From Latrodectus hesperus (lineage: Eukaryota > Arthropoda > Arachnida > Araneae > Theridiidae): 64,000 nt of DNA. The stretch spans positions 72,072,542 to 72,136,541 of the forward strand of contig CM075858.1 of the NCBI GenBank assembly GCA_037975125.1. Reading direction: 5' to 3'. The translations under genes and the position numbers were made by a program. The notes under the pieces are model-generated. The model made no database searches. It saw nothing but the letters and a program-made list of their open reading frames with translations, and had not been told where the DNA came from. Positions within the stretch are counted from its first letter, which is position 1; each line of letters begins with the position of its first letter. Shown one piece after another: positions 25,480-43,438 of the stretch.

Positions 25480-26400
25480 GGTTAGTTGCTTGGTTGTAAA
25501 GGAGTCCGTTGGTTCCTCTTCGCATAAGAGGTAGGCTGGCTTCACTCTGTACACTGAGATGAAAACCTCTTTGTTATTCTTTAGTACCTTGAACACTTTG
25601 TCCGTTTTGTCAAGGACCGGGAACGGCTCATCGTAAGGTGGTTGTAGTGGAGGTTGTACGGCGTCATGCCGTATGAAGACGTGAGTGCATTTTTTGAGAT
25701 CCCGTGGAATGAATATTCTATCCTTCCCATGATTGGTGGTGAAAATGCGCTCATTATGTTTCTTATGTGGTTAACAAAATCTGCAGCGCTTACATCTATT
25801 TTGCTAGGAACAAAAAACTCACCCGGCAACCTCAAAGGGCTGCCGTACACTAGCTCTGCGGTTGAGGCTTTGATTGTTTCACGAAATGCAGAACGTAAAC
25901 CCAGCAGTGCCGTTGGTAGGACTTTTGTCAAACGATTGGTGAGTTGAAGGTCAGATAGCCGAGACTTAAGAACAGATTTCAAGGATCTATGCCAATTTTT
26001 CACTAAGCCATGACTTGGGGTGGTATGCATATGCTTAATACCTTAAAGCTGTGTGAGAGCTCGAAACAAGTAAAATTCAAACTGTCTGCCCTGATCAGTA
26101 GTCACTACACTGGGTACACCAAAACGAGCTACCCAACTGGCGTAGAAGTTTTTAGCAACTGTCTCAGCGCTTATATTAGAAACCGGACACGCTTCCACCC
26201 AACGGGTATATCTATCAATCGTTGTTAAATAATATGTGTATCCTTCGGAAGACGGGAGTGGTCCGATGAGATATATGTGTATGTGATCGAATCCTTTATC
26301 TGGTACCCGCGCGCGCGCGTATTCTGTTTGTTGGGTTGATTGTATGCCGGTGAATCTTTGTTCTTTGGCATGGAATGCACGCGCGTGCATAAGTTGTAAC
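25480..26400 (-). pseudogene. Gypsy integrase relic with altered catalytic residues
   Basis: The core reads HIHIYLIGPLPSSEGYTYYL and TTIDRYTRWVEACPVSNISA (about 26,150-26,330), then VTTDQGRQFE with the second Asp kept. The first catalytic Asp position is Tyr here (HIYLIGPLP instead of the family's H-D-L/I-x-GPLP). After a frame change near 26,035 the segment HGLVKNWHRSLKSVLKS has Lys where the third catalytic Glu is expected. Downstream come LPGEFFVPSK and the closing VFISVYRVKPAYLLCEEEPT region. Together with stops and the frameshift, the copy is inactive. Confidence 0.82.
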
Positions 26401-26672
26401 GTCTTTCCATATGTTTGGCCACATAAAATGTGATGTCAGGAGTTTTACTGTCGCTTTTACCCCTGGGTGAGCCAAATTATATAAAGTTGTAAATGCAGTT
26501 TTTCGAAATTCCTAAGGAAGATATGGGCGGATCTTTTTATCTGAAGTATCACACAAAAGTTGCACTTCAGTTTCAGGCAAAGTCATGTTTTGGAATTTTA
26601 AACTTGTGTTTGATTGAAGTAGCTCTTTCAATTCAGAATCATTGCTCCGAGCTTGGGCCACATGGGCATAAT

Positions 26673-27020
26673 TCAACGCAGTTGGCAGTAACGAATCAAG
26701 CCTCGACAAATGTCAGCTGGTGTATTGTCGGAACCTTTAACAAACCGAATATCCGTACTAAATTGTCCGATTAAGTCCAGATACCTTAACTGACGAGGAG
26801 TGCACTTGTCTACCTTTTGTTTGAACGCGTATGTTAAAGGTCTATGGTCTGTATAGATAATTAAGTGTCGATCCTCTAACATATGTTTGATGTTCTTTAT
26901 CGATGCCTAAAGCTCCCAATCAAAAGTTGACCATTTCTGCTGAGCCGGAGTAAGCTTAGCCGAAAAGAATGCGAGCGGTTCATACTTCGGTGAATCTACA
27001 TTTTCGCTCTGTTTAACGTT
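26673..27020 (-). pseudogene. Gypsy RNase H relic
   Basis: HLIIYTDHRPLTYAFKQKVD and CTPRQLRYLDLIGQFSTDIR then VKGSDNTPAD are the typical RNase H signature of Ty3/Gypsy pol. The part before it (FFSAKLTPAQQKWSTFD-like, in broken frame up to about 27,000) is recognisable on the minus strand. Confidence 0.83.
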
Positions 27021-27361
27021 GCTCCTATCGCCCTATCACTGGCATCGCAGAAAAGCATTAATTGCACTTCAGGAAAAGGATAAGCTAACAGAGGCGTTCG
27101 CCAGATGTTGCTTACACAGTTCAAATGCAGCAATTTGTTCGGTACTCCATATTAATGCGTCGTTTTTCTTTTTATTATTGTTAAGCATTTCATTTAATGA
27201 TGCTTACATATGCGCAGCATGTTTGATATTACACCTATAATAATTCAGTAAACATAAAAATCGATGAAGTTGTTTTACTCTTTGAGGTAATGGGCAATCG
27301 AATATAGGTTTCACTTTGTCAGAGAGAGGTGTTTAATACCATTTTTGCTGACAGAATATAT

Positions 27362-27556
27362 TTAGGGAACTCCGAAAACACATTTACCTAAATTTATACG
27401 AATGCCGTAATCTGTCAGGCGCTTGAGTACCCTTTCTAAATGTAGTTTGTGTTCCGATTTGGAATTGCTTGCGATTAATATATCATCTAGGTATGCAAAT
27501 ACAAAGTCAAATCCACATAAGACTTCATCAATAAACCTTTGGAAAGTTTGAAACAT
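27362..27556 (-). pseudogene. Gypsy reverse transcriptase fragment
   Basis: MFQTFQRFIDEVLCGFDFVF and AYLDDILIASNSKSEHKLHL contain the catalytic YLDD box, then LTDYGIRINLGKCVFGVP. The RT fingers and everything upstream are deleted; only about 140 bp separate this fragment from the 5' LTR. Confidence 0.88.
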
Positions 27557-27677
27557 AATATATTACCTTTGGTGAAGATACTGCAGTTTTTAGATTTTTC
27601 TTCTCCATAGACACATGAAGTAGGCAATTATCATTGAGATTCCTCCAGTGAGAGACATTATTCCAACGTAGTAAAAT

Positions 27678-27692
27678 CGTCTGGGTCACCAG
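27678..27692 (-). other. Primer-binding site of the Gypsy element
   Basis: On the minus strand, immediately after the 5' LTR, the sequence is (C)TGGTGACCCAGACG. tRNA-Trp would predict TGGTGACCCCGACG, one mismatch. Confidence 0.55.
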
Positions 27693-27987
27693 TGCAGTGA
27701 TTTAGGATGTCGTGAGTCGGATATTTTATATCACCGACGAAATTGTGTTGAATAGAATACTACTCCATAAAAGTGATCAAACTTTTATTTACAGTAGGAG
27801 GTGAAATGCGTGCTACCAGAATACCGGTACACATTACAAGATTATATAATCAGTTAGTTACAATACAGTTACAGTTTCCAAGCAAGGTTGAGTAAGTTAC
27901 ATAAGTGCATAAAGTTAGTTTTTTCGTGCTGCCAGGTTGGCACGCCAGGTCGGGAGTTGCGGTGATGTATGGCATATGGCCACCGCA
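27693..27987 (-). repeat. 5' LTR of the Gypsy element
   Basis: Plus-strand ends tgcagtgatttaggatgtcg and ggccaccgca. It aligns along its whole length to 25185-25458, with small extra segments (acagtt, ggttggcacgcca). Confidence 0.88.
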
Positions 27988-28200
27988 CTTATAATCTAAT
28001 ATATTATCAATATTTCAAAACTAAAGGCAAAAGAATATTTTACAACTTCAAATCAAATCTGAAAAACAATTATAACTTTCTTCTAAATAATTTGAATTTT
28101 CTATTGTGGAGGAATGTTTCTGTAATTTATTTTTAAAAATATAAAAATAGTGCAATGATCATTTTAAGAAATAAAGAATCCACACTTCATCTAAAAAAGT

Positions 28201-34407
<6,207 letters not shown>

Positions 34408-34730
34408 ATTTATTCTGAAATATTTTTTAAATTATAACAATTAATACTAAGACGCATAAATATATAAAATAATAAATTAGTATAATCATTATTAATACTT
34501 GAATTTTAAGTTAGAAATTGTAATTTACTACCAAATCTTGATAGAATTAAGCGATAAGATTAAAAAGTTAGTAAATCGTCATGATTATTAAGTAAAATTT
34601 CTTTTAATTAATTGTGAAATTTTAGAATGTAAATATGAAAATTAATAGAGTGGAAAAGAAAAATAAACAATGATATATTTAAAACATTACTATTTGGTTA
34701 ATTTCCGAAAAATTAGAAAACGCTACCTAC

Positions 34731-34870
34731 CAAGATATTAAATAAAAGGGATTTCCAACTCAAAATTTCACAATTCTATTTTTTGTCAGTTTGATATAGA
34801 GCATTGCGAAGAAGCACATTTAAATAAAAATCTGGTAGACGCGAAACATCAAATCATATCGTACCATAAA
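34731..34870 (-). other. INSIG: Possible INSIG 5' UTR exon
   Basis: A minus-strand donor GTAGGT begins at 34730 (plus-strand acctac 34725-34730), and the exon with the ATG has an acceptor just upstream of it. The mixed-composition sequence from 34,731 to about 34,870 would be the non-coding first exon. Confidence 0.4.
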
Positions 34871-35270
34871 CATCAGCGCGCTGACCATGTCGATTGATTA
34901 ACATGCGATTTTCTCGAACCAATCACAAAATGGATTGAAATTCATCTGATATTTTTCGACCAATAGTTATACATCCCGGTCAAACAAAAACTTTCGAATC
35001 GATTTAAATTAAAACAAGATACTTAATCGATTACCAAACAGAAAAATTTTACTTCTTCATTGAAAATAATTAAATATTTTTTATTCAAATTAAAATTATA
35101 AATTTCCTTAAAATCCCTAAAAGTTTATTTTTAAGCTTGAAATAATTGTTATTTTATATAATTATTCTCTTTGACAAATAAAAATTTATGATGGCAATAT
35201 CATTTAAACCTTAGTAAACAAACAGACACTATCTTTCTGAGCATTTGATGCGGCATTGTGAAACGGTGAG
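34870..35270. promoter_or_regulatory. Candidate bidirectional promoter between INSIG and adenosine kinase
   Basis: The two divergent start codons are 893 bp apart. The interval near 34,840-35,000 has many CpGs (gcgcgctg, ctcgaacc, tttcgacc, tcccggtc, ttcgaatcgat), unlike the gene bodies, and two CCAAT motifs in the same orientation (34919-34923 and 34960-34964). No TATA box is convincing. NF-Y-type CCAAT boxes and CpG content are common in shared housekeeping promoters. Confidence 0.5.
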
Positions 35271-35300
35271 GTTGGTTTTATAGCAAGTGTGTTTTTGAAA

Positions 35301-35320
35301 ATGGGGGATTGTAAATTAAG
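35301..35320 (+). CDS. ADK: ADK exon 1 (20 coding nt)
   Basis: ATG GGG GAT TGT AAA TTA AG before GTACCC, encoding MGDCKL and two bases of Ser. The context gaaaATGG fits a start site, and the short N terminus is like the short cytoplasmic isoform of animal ADK. This exon rests on phase match and the start context, with no conserved motif. Confidence 0.7.
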
Positions 35321-38300
35321 GTACCCAAATAATTTGTTTTCATTATTTTTTGTTTTATGTGGAAAGAAATTCATGCCTACAAAATTATACTTATCTCTGA
35401 AAAATATAGTTTGAATCTTTAAAGAAATATATTATGTGTGCAAAGGTTTCACACTTATTCCTTAGAATTTCTTTAAATAAAGCTGTTTCCTTGTTAAAAA
35501 CAGGTTACTGCTCTTTTAAGCATCCAAGGTATTATCTTTATAGTTAAAAGTATTTGAAATTTTTACGTATTTTTCGCACTTAATAGATGACTTGAAACAC
35601 ATGTGTATAAATGTGATACTTTTTTTATTTATTAGCTTTAATTTGAAAAATATTTTTCTCCAGATACGTGAAATAAAAAGTAAAATTATTTTTGATATAA
35701 GTATTTAAATTGGTTAAAATTTCATTCACTTGCTTGATCTTAAACTATTTAATAAAAAAAAATCCTATTTGAAAATCACATCTAATAACTGAAGCTATTT
35801 GTAAAACCTTTGATGAGATTTTAAAGTTATTTTTTCTACCTAAATTATCAAATATATTTCAAAATATGTTGTGAAGACTTTTTATTTTCGAACATTTTTT
35901 TTACATTTAAATAATCTTGTTTAATTTCTATGGTTATAAAAACTATCAATTATCTTTTAATCTTGTATATTTTTTCATCTTTTACAGTAATGGATTTCTG
36001 CTTGGTTTAGGTAACCCTTTACTAGATATTTCTGCCAATACTGATCATGCATTTTTGGAAAAGTAAGTAATTTTCATTAAACTAACTTTAAAAGAGGATT
36101 CACAGTTTTCAGTGTATTTTACAAATAATTTTATAGGATAACAAACAACAAAGATTTTAATGACAGTGATATTTATTATGCATATATTAATGTTATTGAA
36201 TACTAAATATTAAATTCATAATTTATTTTAAATAATTGTAAATTCAATTAATCTATTCATTAATTTCATCTCTAAATAATAATTTTTTTTTCTTAAAAAG
36301 CATTTATAGCATTCATGTATGTGAACAGTTATGTTTAATTTTAAAATGGTTCATATTATATTTATTGAAAAACATTATATGCCAAAACCTTTTAAACTAT
36401 TTCATCAGTCTAATATTCTATGTTAAAAAAAATATTCAGAAATTATTCTTTTTATGATATGAATAATAATTTTTTTATCTCAATGAACTGAGTCATTAAT
36501 ATTTAAAAAATTCCATTTTTCGTTCTGATAGTATTTAAGCTTTTATTTTTTTGTAACCATGTATTTCAACTTTTGCGTGACTTATCTATAGAATTCCTTA
36601 AAAGGGATTTTATAAGCATTAATTGCTTAACAGATACATTTTACAAAAGTGAAACAAATTTTGAAAATTTTCAAAAAAAGATATAATTAAAACATAAAAT
36701 TGACTAATTATATAGAAATAATTATCAATTAAAAGGTTTTTACTCGTATAATTTAAATATTTCTATCATAATAGAATAAATCTGATTCTATTTTGATTAT
36801 TTCAGGTGCTAAATTTTGAAATTTTACTAAAAATATACCTTTTTTTAAATTATTAAATAAATCTTATTTTCATTAAAATGCTGAAGCCTAACAAGCTACT
36901 AAATGAATGCAGAAATCAAAAATGTAGTTTTAAAAATTGGGTATTTTAATTAACATTTATGTATTCATATTTAAAATGTGTTAGCTGAAATGTGATTTGT
37001 GCAAGCAGAAATATAATAACTTCTAATTGGTAAATGACTTGAAAAGAACAAAGTTGGAAAAGTTAATTCAAATCGTTATGATGAGTTTCCAGAATTATAT
37101 AATTTAGTTACACAATCAGATGAAAAAATACTTCTTCTTTGTATATAGTTATTTTCTCTAAAGACATTTCATTTAAATCTGAAATAGTTTGTTTGAATGA
37201 TATAATTAACCTTACTAAATCTCTAATCAATATTTTCTAAAGAAAATTTTCATACAATTTAAATACCTTTCAGTATAGTAGTTGGTAATGTCATTTCTCA
37301 CCTTGAGTATGCCAAACTGGCAGTAAAAATGAAATGTTGAACAATCTGGCCTTTGTTCAACTGTTACTGAGTTGGATTAGCACTTTAAGCCTGATTGCTG
37401 TAGTACTGAATACATTTTAAATTGTAGGTTCTTGGCTGACCTTCACCTGCAAAACATTACCATTGGATAACAAATGTCATAAACATCTCATTAGGCATGA
37501 ATATTTTATATGGGTTTAGAGTCTATTTTAAACTTGTCCTAGGCCTTTGTGTGCAAAAATAGTTATTGTGGTGGGACAAGCAAGATAAAATTATATTTAA
37601 CATTCTAAATAGTTTATTTTGTCTTAATGTAATATTTGTGTTTTTTATAGATTGAAATCCATTACTTGATTTTTCAAGTACTATTGAATATTGCCATCTG
37701 TTAGAAACCAGGTTGACTTTTAATAAATGTTCTCTTGATATGTTTTATTTACAATATATATATGTGTATGTGTGTAGTTGCAATTTGATATTTATATTAT
37801 ATCCTTTTTATGATAATGTTTTTCTGACATTTTCATATTTTTCACATTTGTGATGACTAAATGTGATTCTGTAAGGAAAAAACTTTCCTATTTACATTGT
37901 CCTCTTTATTTCACTTTCAATAGTTTTTGCTGAGCTGGAACTGAATAATTTATATTCTGCAGTTTTACTGTTCATTTGTTCGATTCCTACTCATTCTTTT
38001 TGTGTTTGAATGTTTCTGGTAGTTCTAAACTCGCAATGAAATATAAGTTCAAAATTGAATTAACTTTTGTCTACAAGTTATTGTAGAATAACAAAAAAAT
38101 CAAATCAATTTTTTTCCTTCTTGAGCAATCAGTGTTTTCCTAAAGTTCTCTTTTGTTGTAGAGTTGATTATTTTAATTTTAGTGTGCCATTCAAAAATAA
38201 CTAATTAAAATACATTTTGAAATTATCATAATTTAAAATGAATTATATTTTAAATTGAGGGTTGCTAGAAATGCTTATGTATTCATATTACTATTTTATA

Positions 38301-41300
38301 ATAAAATATTTAATTCCAATATTTTTATAGATTAGATTATTCGATAAAGGCTACTTTAATATGTAGCATATAATTTTTAATTTATATTTCAAACTGTATG
38401 CTCTAGCTTATTATAAGATCTTCCATTATTATATTATTTTTAAATATTACGCAAAAGGAATTGGGTGTTAATAAAAATTTTGATGGAAATTTCTTTGTAT
38501 GTAACGTTATTTTTAAATTATATATATATTTTTTTACTTAAACTGCTCTACTTAAATTCATCTCATCTAATGATACTTTTGTATTGAGAAAGTATTTTCT
38601 GTGAAATTATAGATAATTTGAATAAATTTATACTTTGTGTTATAAATTCAGAAAAAGTTTTGAAATCATTTTCTATTAAATATAAATTTCTTTAAAAATT
38701 TGCTGTGGAATTTACTTAAAGATACATTGTTTTTATGTGTATGATGCGATTTAACTGATGTGTCATTAATTTTTCTATAAATTAAAAGTCATGCTGGTAG
38801 TTAAATGGTTAGCCCTCTTGCCTTCGGTACAATTATTCATAGGTGGGAATGCTACCTCATGCTTAGATGTTTGTAGTGGTTTAGAATCCACTTTAAACCA
38901 TAATTACTTGCCTAATTAGCCCTCAACTGCAAATAAATGACAGTTGAGCTGCAAACTAAAAAACAAATATTAAAAAAACTAAAAAGCTCTCTTATTAAAT
39001 AGCATTTTAAATTTCTAGGCATTTAATTTTCTTTTATTATTCTTAATTAAATGAATTAAATTATCAAAGTTAAAGAATAGTGAGCTTTTATGAAAATAAA
39101 ATTCTATTCATAACTATAAATGTTGTTAAAAATATTTAAAAATAATCAAATCACTAATATAGGGACTACAATTTAACTATAGTTAATCAAAGTATGTAGA
39201 ATTCCATTTTCAAAAGTCTTGAATATTTAGGAAATTTATCTCATATATTATAATTTTTGATGTGTTTTAATAAATTATTGAAAATAAAAATTGCTTTATA
39301 AAATTAAATAATTAGTATAAATTTAAATAAAGAACATTTCATTAATTAAAAAAAAAAGAAAGAAAAGAGAAAGGAAGTAGTGGAATAATTTAAATTGCTT
39401 ATTTCATAGTATGCAAGATTACTATACTAAAGTCTTAAAATAAATGTGTACAACTTCTAAATATAAGTCTCATATATAATCAGAATTTCCAGTAAATCCC
39501 AGGTGATGTTTAAATATTAGACAAGCATCATTCAGGAAAGGGGTATAGTATTTTTGATTTGGTTATATTTTGCAGACAAAGGTTAAAGAGGAATTCTATC
39601 CATGCTTATGTAAGATTCAAGAAATAACAAAATGCATGTTTCAGATACACCAAATAATACAAAAGTCTAATCTCAATATTTTTTTCAGTGTGTATGATAG
39701 GTTACATTTACGGTTCTTATATTCAGTCAAAGCTATGGTCTTATCATAAGGTCCTTTATAAATGCTTCTTTAGCTCAATAAAATGTCATTTGTCTATCCT
39801 CATATAAATAGTCGAATAAAAGTATTCAATAATCTCAAAAAACAATTTTCTGCTAAATGATTTCAAATGGTTGTGATGGCCTGGTTTGTTAGGGCATCCT
39901 TTTCATATCAAAAAGTAGTCATTTTGAATCCCAACTTATCCAAAGATTTGTTATGTTTACCTAAGGCATCTGGAGCTTGTCAAATTGGTGATGGTCATAA
40001 TGTCCTCCTAGTGAAATGATACCCCTTAGAAAGCAAATCAAGTATCAAGGTATCTCCTGCTTGGTTCCTGCTTCTATATTGAGACCACTCATCCTGCTGC
40101 TTCATCCTAATTGGTAGAGCCTTACTCTGGGCTAGATATAGAAAAATATGCTGGTGCAACAATAACTAAATCTTTTCATCATCGTATAGTATCTTTTAAT
40201 AATCTTAACCCAGAGTCCTATTCATCAAGAGATTCTGATAGATAATTTGGATTATGTACATACTTTTTAGATCGTACCAATTGTAAAAAAGATTTTCGCT
40301 ATTTAAAATTTACAAACAATTCAAATAATCATACATTATTGTTTTTCAGTTTCTATAGAATTTGGGAAACCGTTGGTATTTGTTTTATATTTGGGTTCAT
40401 TTTACTCATGGTTGAAAATGTATTCATCTAAGGCTAATTAACCTGGGATTATTATTTTTTTGTATATTAAGTGAGTCAATACTTTCTATCTATTAATTTT
40501 ATCGAACATTCTTAATTCCCATTGTTCTAAATTAATGTAATAGCTTTAATATTATTAATTCTTAACTGAGCATTATTGATTAAATAATAAAATTTATTTT
40601 TTTAATTGTATGATGTTTCGTAAAGGAATTTCAAAATTGCTATTTTAAGAAATGGTTTCGTAGTTTTATGCAGATTCGCAATGTAAAAAAGTTCTTTTAT
40701 ATTGTAATTTTTTTTAATTGATACGACAGCGGGCCATAACTTCCAGGGTGAAACATTTATATATTTGCGATTACATGGATAAATTGGGAGGAAATACCGA
40801 TGTGAAAAATTGTATTTGCAATTTACTTAGCTTTGTACATTGTTTTGCATCGTGAAATGAGATATTACGTGCCGATCAGTTTTAAAATAATCGTCTCGGC
40901 TATGATGTGCTTTGAAATTCTCTATATTACGAAGTTTGAAGTTCAGGCTTTCTTTAAAAAAATTTTTGTTCGAAGTTTGCCGTTTGAGCTCCTTTCATCC
41001 ACTCTGTGGTGTACTTTTATCGGATCATATCGGTAAGCCATATTTAAAAATCGAAATAAAGTAAATATTGTAATATTTTTAAGAAAAAGTTACACTGCCA
41101 GTGTAGAAAGGAAAAGATTCGATGCCTTAAATTTCATGTTTTTTCTTTACTCACAGCGAAAGGGAAAAATAATAACACCATTCTTCCTTGCAGCCAGAAG
41201 ACCTCCAAAATGGAATGTTGCCTGGCAGTTAATTAACACAGCGGTATAAGCAACCTTACAGGGAGTTCCAACCAGCGTTAATTATGTTTTAAAGGAGTTA

Positions 41301-43375
41301 CAATCTCTGAGTTTCGGCCCGGACTTAGGTGGAAGCTGTAGCGTGGGAGTCTTCGTAATTTAGAAGCAGGGACGTAGCAGAAGACACCCTAATTTTTATC
41401 TTTTCACTTGGAGGATATTGCGATCACGACCGATTTTACGTGCCCATGGCCGCCTTTAATGAAAGCTGGACAGGGCATCTTCATACCTGCTACCTTGGCA
41501 TAACGAGAACGATTCTCTAACCTACCAGGCCATCGCGGCTTTATTACTAACGCTGTAAATAAACTTTCGAAATGAAACATCTTTTAAGTTAGCTAGAAAT
41601 TGACATCCTGACTTAAGTTTCATTCCATTTGGGGCAGACTTTCTCGATTTTGTGTTCAGGACGAAAATTCGGAAGACATAACTCGGAAGAATTAGTTGAA
41701 AATCGTATATTTAAGTTCGGAAAATAAAGCTTTTCTTGTTTTGCTAGCATAAAAATGGTAGGAGTTAAAGAGTGATAAAAAAATTTTACTTATTTCATAC
41801 TTAATATCGAAACAAAAGTAAGAAAATAAAAATTAAGGTTAAAAAACAGCACTTTGTCGAATTTCAATCAATAAAATATTTTATTTCTTTATTCAAAATT
41901 AATACATAGGTGCGAAAACTTTACCTATTATATAATATTCAAACTAAAAAATTTAAGGGTGGCAATAAAATTTTTAAGTTGCTAAATATTTGCATTAATA
42001 AATTCGAGTTACATCAATTTTTCCTGGTGATAATGCTGTACTGTATTAAGAAAACTTCCTTGCTTCCTTGCTAAATATGGATTTTTTTTCTTAATTTAAA
42101 AAAAATAGCTCTAAAATATTTTACTTTATATAATTTTGCAAAAAACTAAAGTTTACGTTTTTATGTTATCGTTTTTTTGAATTTTTGTGATCCACTTTCT
42201 ATACTTCCACAATTTATTCATTTGTTAGTATCAATTTGTTTTACATAATTTTGCTTGATTTATTCAGAGATAAAATCTACAATAGAACTTATTTCGTTAA
42301 TATTTTCGAAAGTCCTAAAAAATGTGAATATTTTTGATGTACCGTTCTATGAAATATATTCATATTTATGTGGGCAAGTTTTATTCATGGATTTTTCGGA
42401 TTTTATGCAAAAAAAAAAATTGCCTGTTTCGAAATTGTTTATCTGATTACTAAAACTTACTCAATTGATTGTAAAATATTCATTCTGTTGATTTCAAAAC
42501 AATCGTTTGAAATTGAGAATGTCTATCTTCTAATGAAATATGCTTAAGAGTGCTTCATTTATTAAACTATTCAAGATTGCTGCATCATTAATTTTTGTTT
42601 ATTAAGATTTTTCATGCTTTTATAATTCTTGAATACATTTTGGTTGTACGTGTAAATTAGCTGAGTTTGATCTTTAAAATCAGATGATATAGGAAAGTGT
42701 TCGACGCTATAATAAATGCAAAGTATGCTTGTCTTAACAAATTAGTTTCCTTTAAGTAAATGAATATTAAGAACCTGACACGATTGGCTTATCAATTACT
42801 ATTTGTCAAGGTCAAATGTGTAATTTCCTTCAAGATATAAAGTTGACGTCATATAACAGACCAAAGATCGCATCTTAAAAGATAGGCATGAATATGTATT
42901 TTATGAAGTTCTGTTTACTTTTCACGGATAAATTACGATACTTGGAACAGGTTCGTTTGGTGCTAAAGTTTTGGCACAATTTGAGACATGGCCACCAGAA
43001 TTGCCTAACTGGATATTATCTTGTTGATTTGGGAGACATTTTCATATGCTCACGTTTTTTTTAATTTTCTACAAGTGTACTGTTCTTATTTTATTTATTT
43101 GTTTGGGTGGGAGGGTTATATGTACTGTAAAAATGTTGGCACTGATAGTGACTTGATATTTTGGATACGCAATTGTAATCATGTATTTCTCACAAATACC
43201 TCTTAGTTTCTTGTGTACTTCCCATAAATATTAATATATTTGACGAATATATGTACTTTTGGTATAAAAATCTCTATATTTTAAAATGAAGTTCTTATTT
43301 TATATTCCCAATCTTTTGAAACTGCTTTTGATATTCTCCAAATTTTTATCCTTTTAATTTCTGTAGATTATATGC

Positions 43376-43438
<63 letters not shown>

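Larger units (their letters stand above)
25185..27987 (-). mobile_element. Ty3/Gypsy LTR retrotransposon, partly deleted, minus strand
   Basis: Two direct LTRs (25185-25458 and 27693-27987) share long identical stretches. Read on the minus strand the order is 5' LTR, primer-binding site, reverse transcriptase fragment, RNase H, integrase, polypurine tract, 3' LTR; RT-RNaseH-IN order is diagnostic of Ty3/Gypsy. The element is only 2.8 kb: gag, protease and the N-terminal half of the reverse transcriptase are missing. The primer-binding site TGGTGACCCAGACG fits the 3' end of tRNA-Trp except one base, as in CsRn1-like elements. Flanking bases CATA and CTTA are similar but not identical, so the target duplication is unclear. 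It sits between yurt and INSIG. Confidence 0.88.

Noticed and set aside
25440..25660. Cluster of G+C-rich sequence that could be a host gene end
   Set aside because: It is the LTR border, polypurine tract and C-terminal end of Gypsy pol.
40833..41036. Open frame of 67 codons on the plus strand, ending near a GTAAGC donor-like site, with a hydrophobic stretch
   Set aside because: It starts at TTG, has no recognised similarity, no partner exon could be found, and it lies next to a SINE-like repeat. I cannot support a gene.
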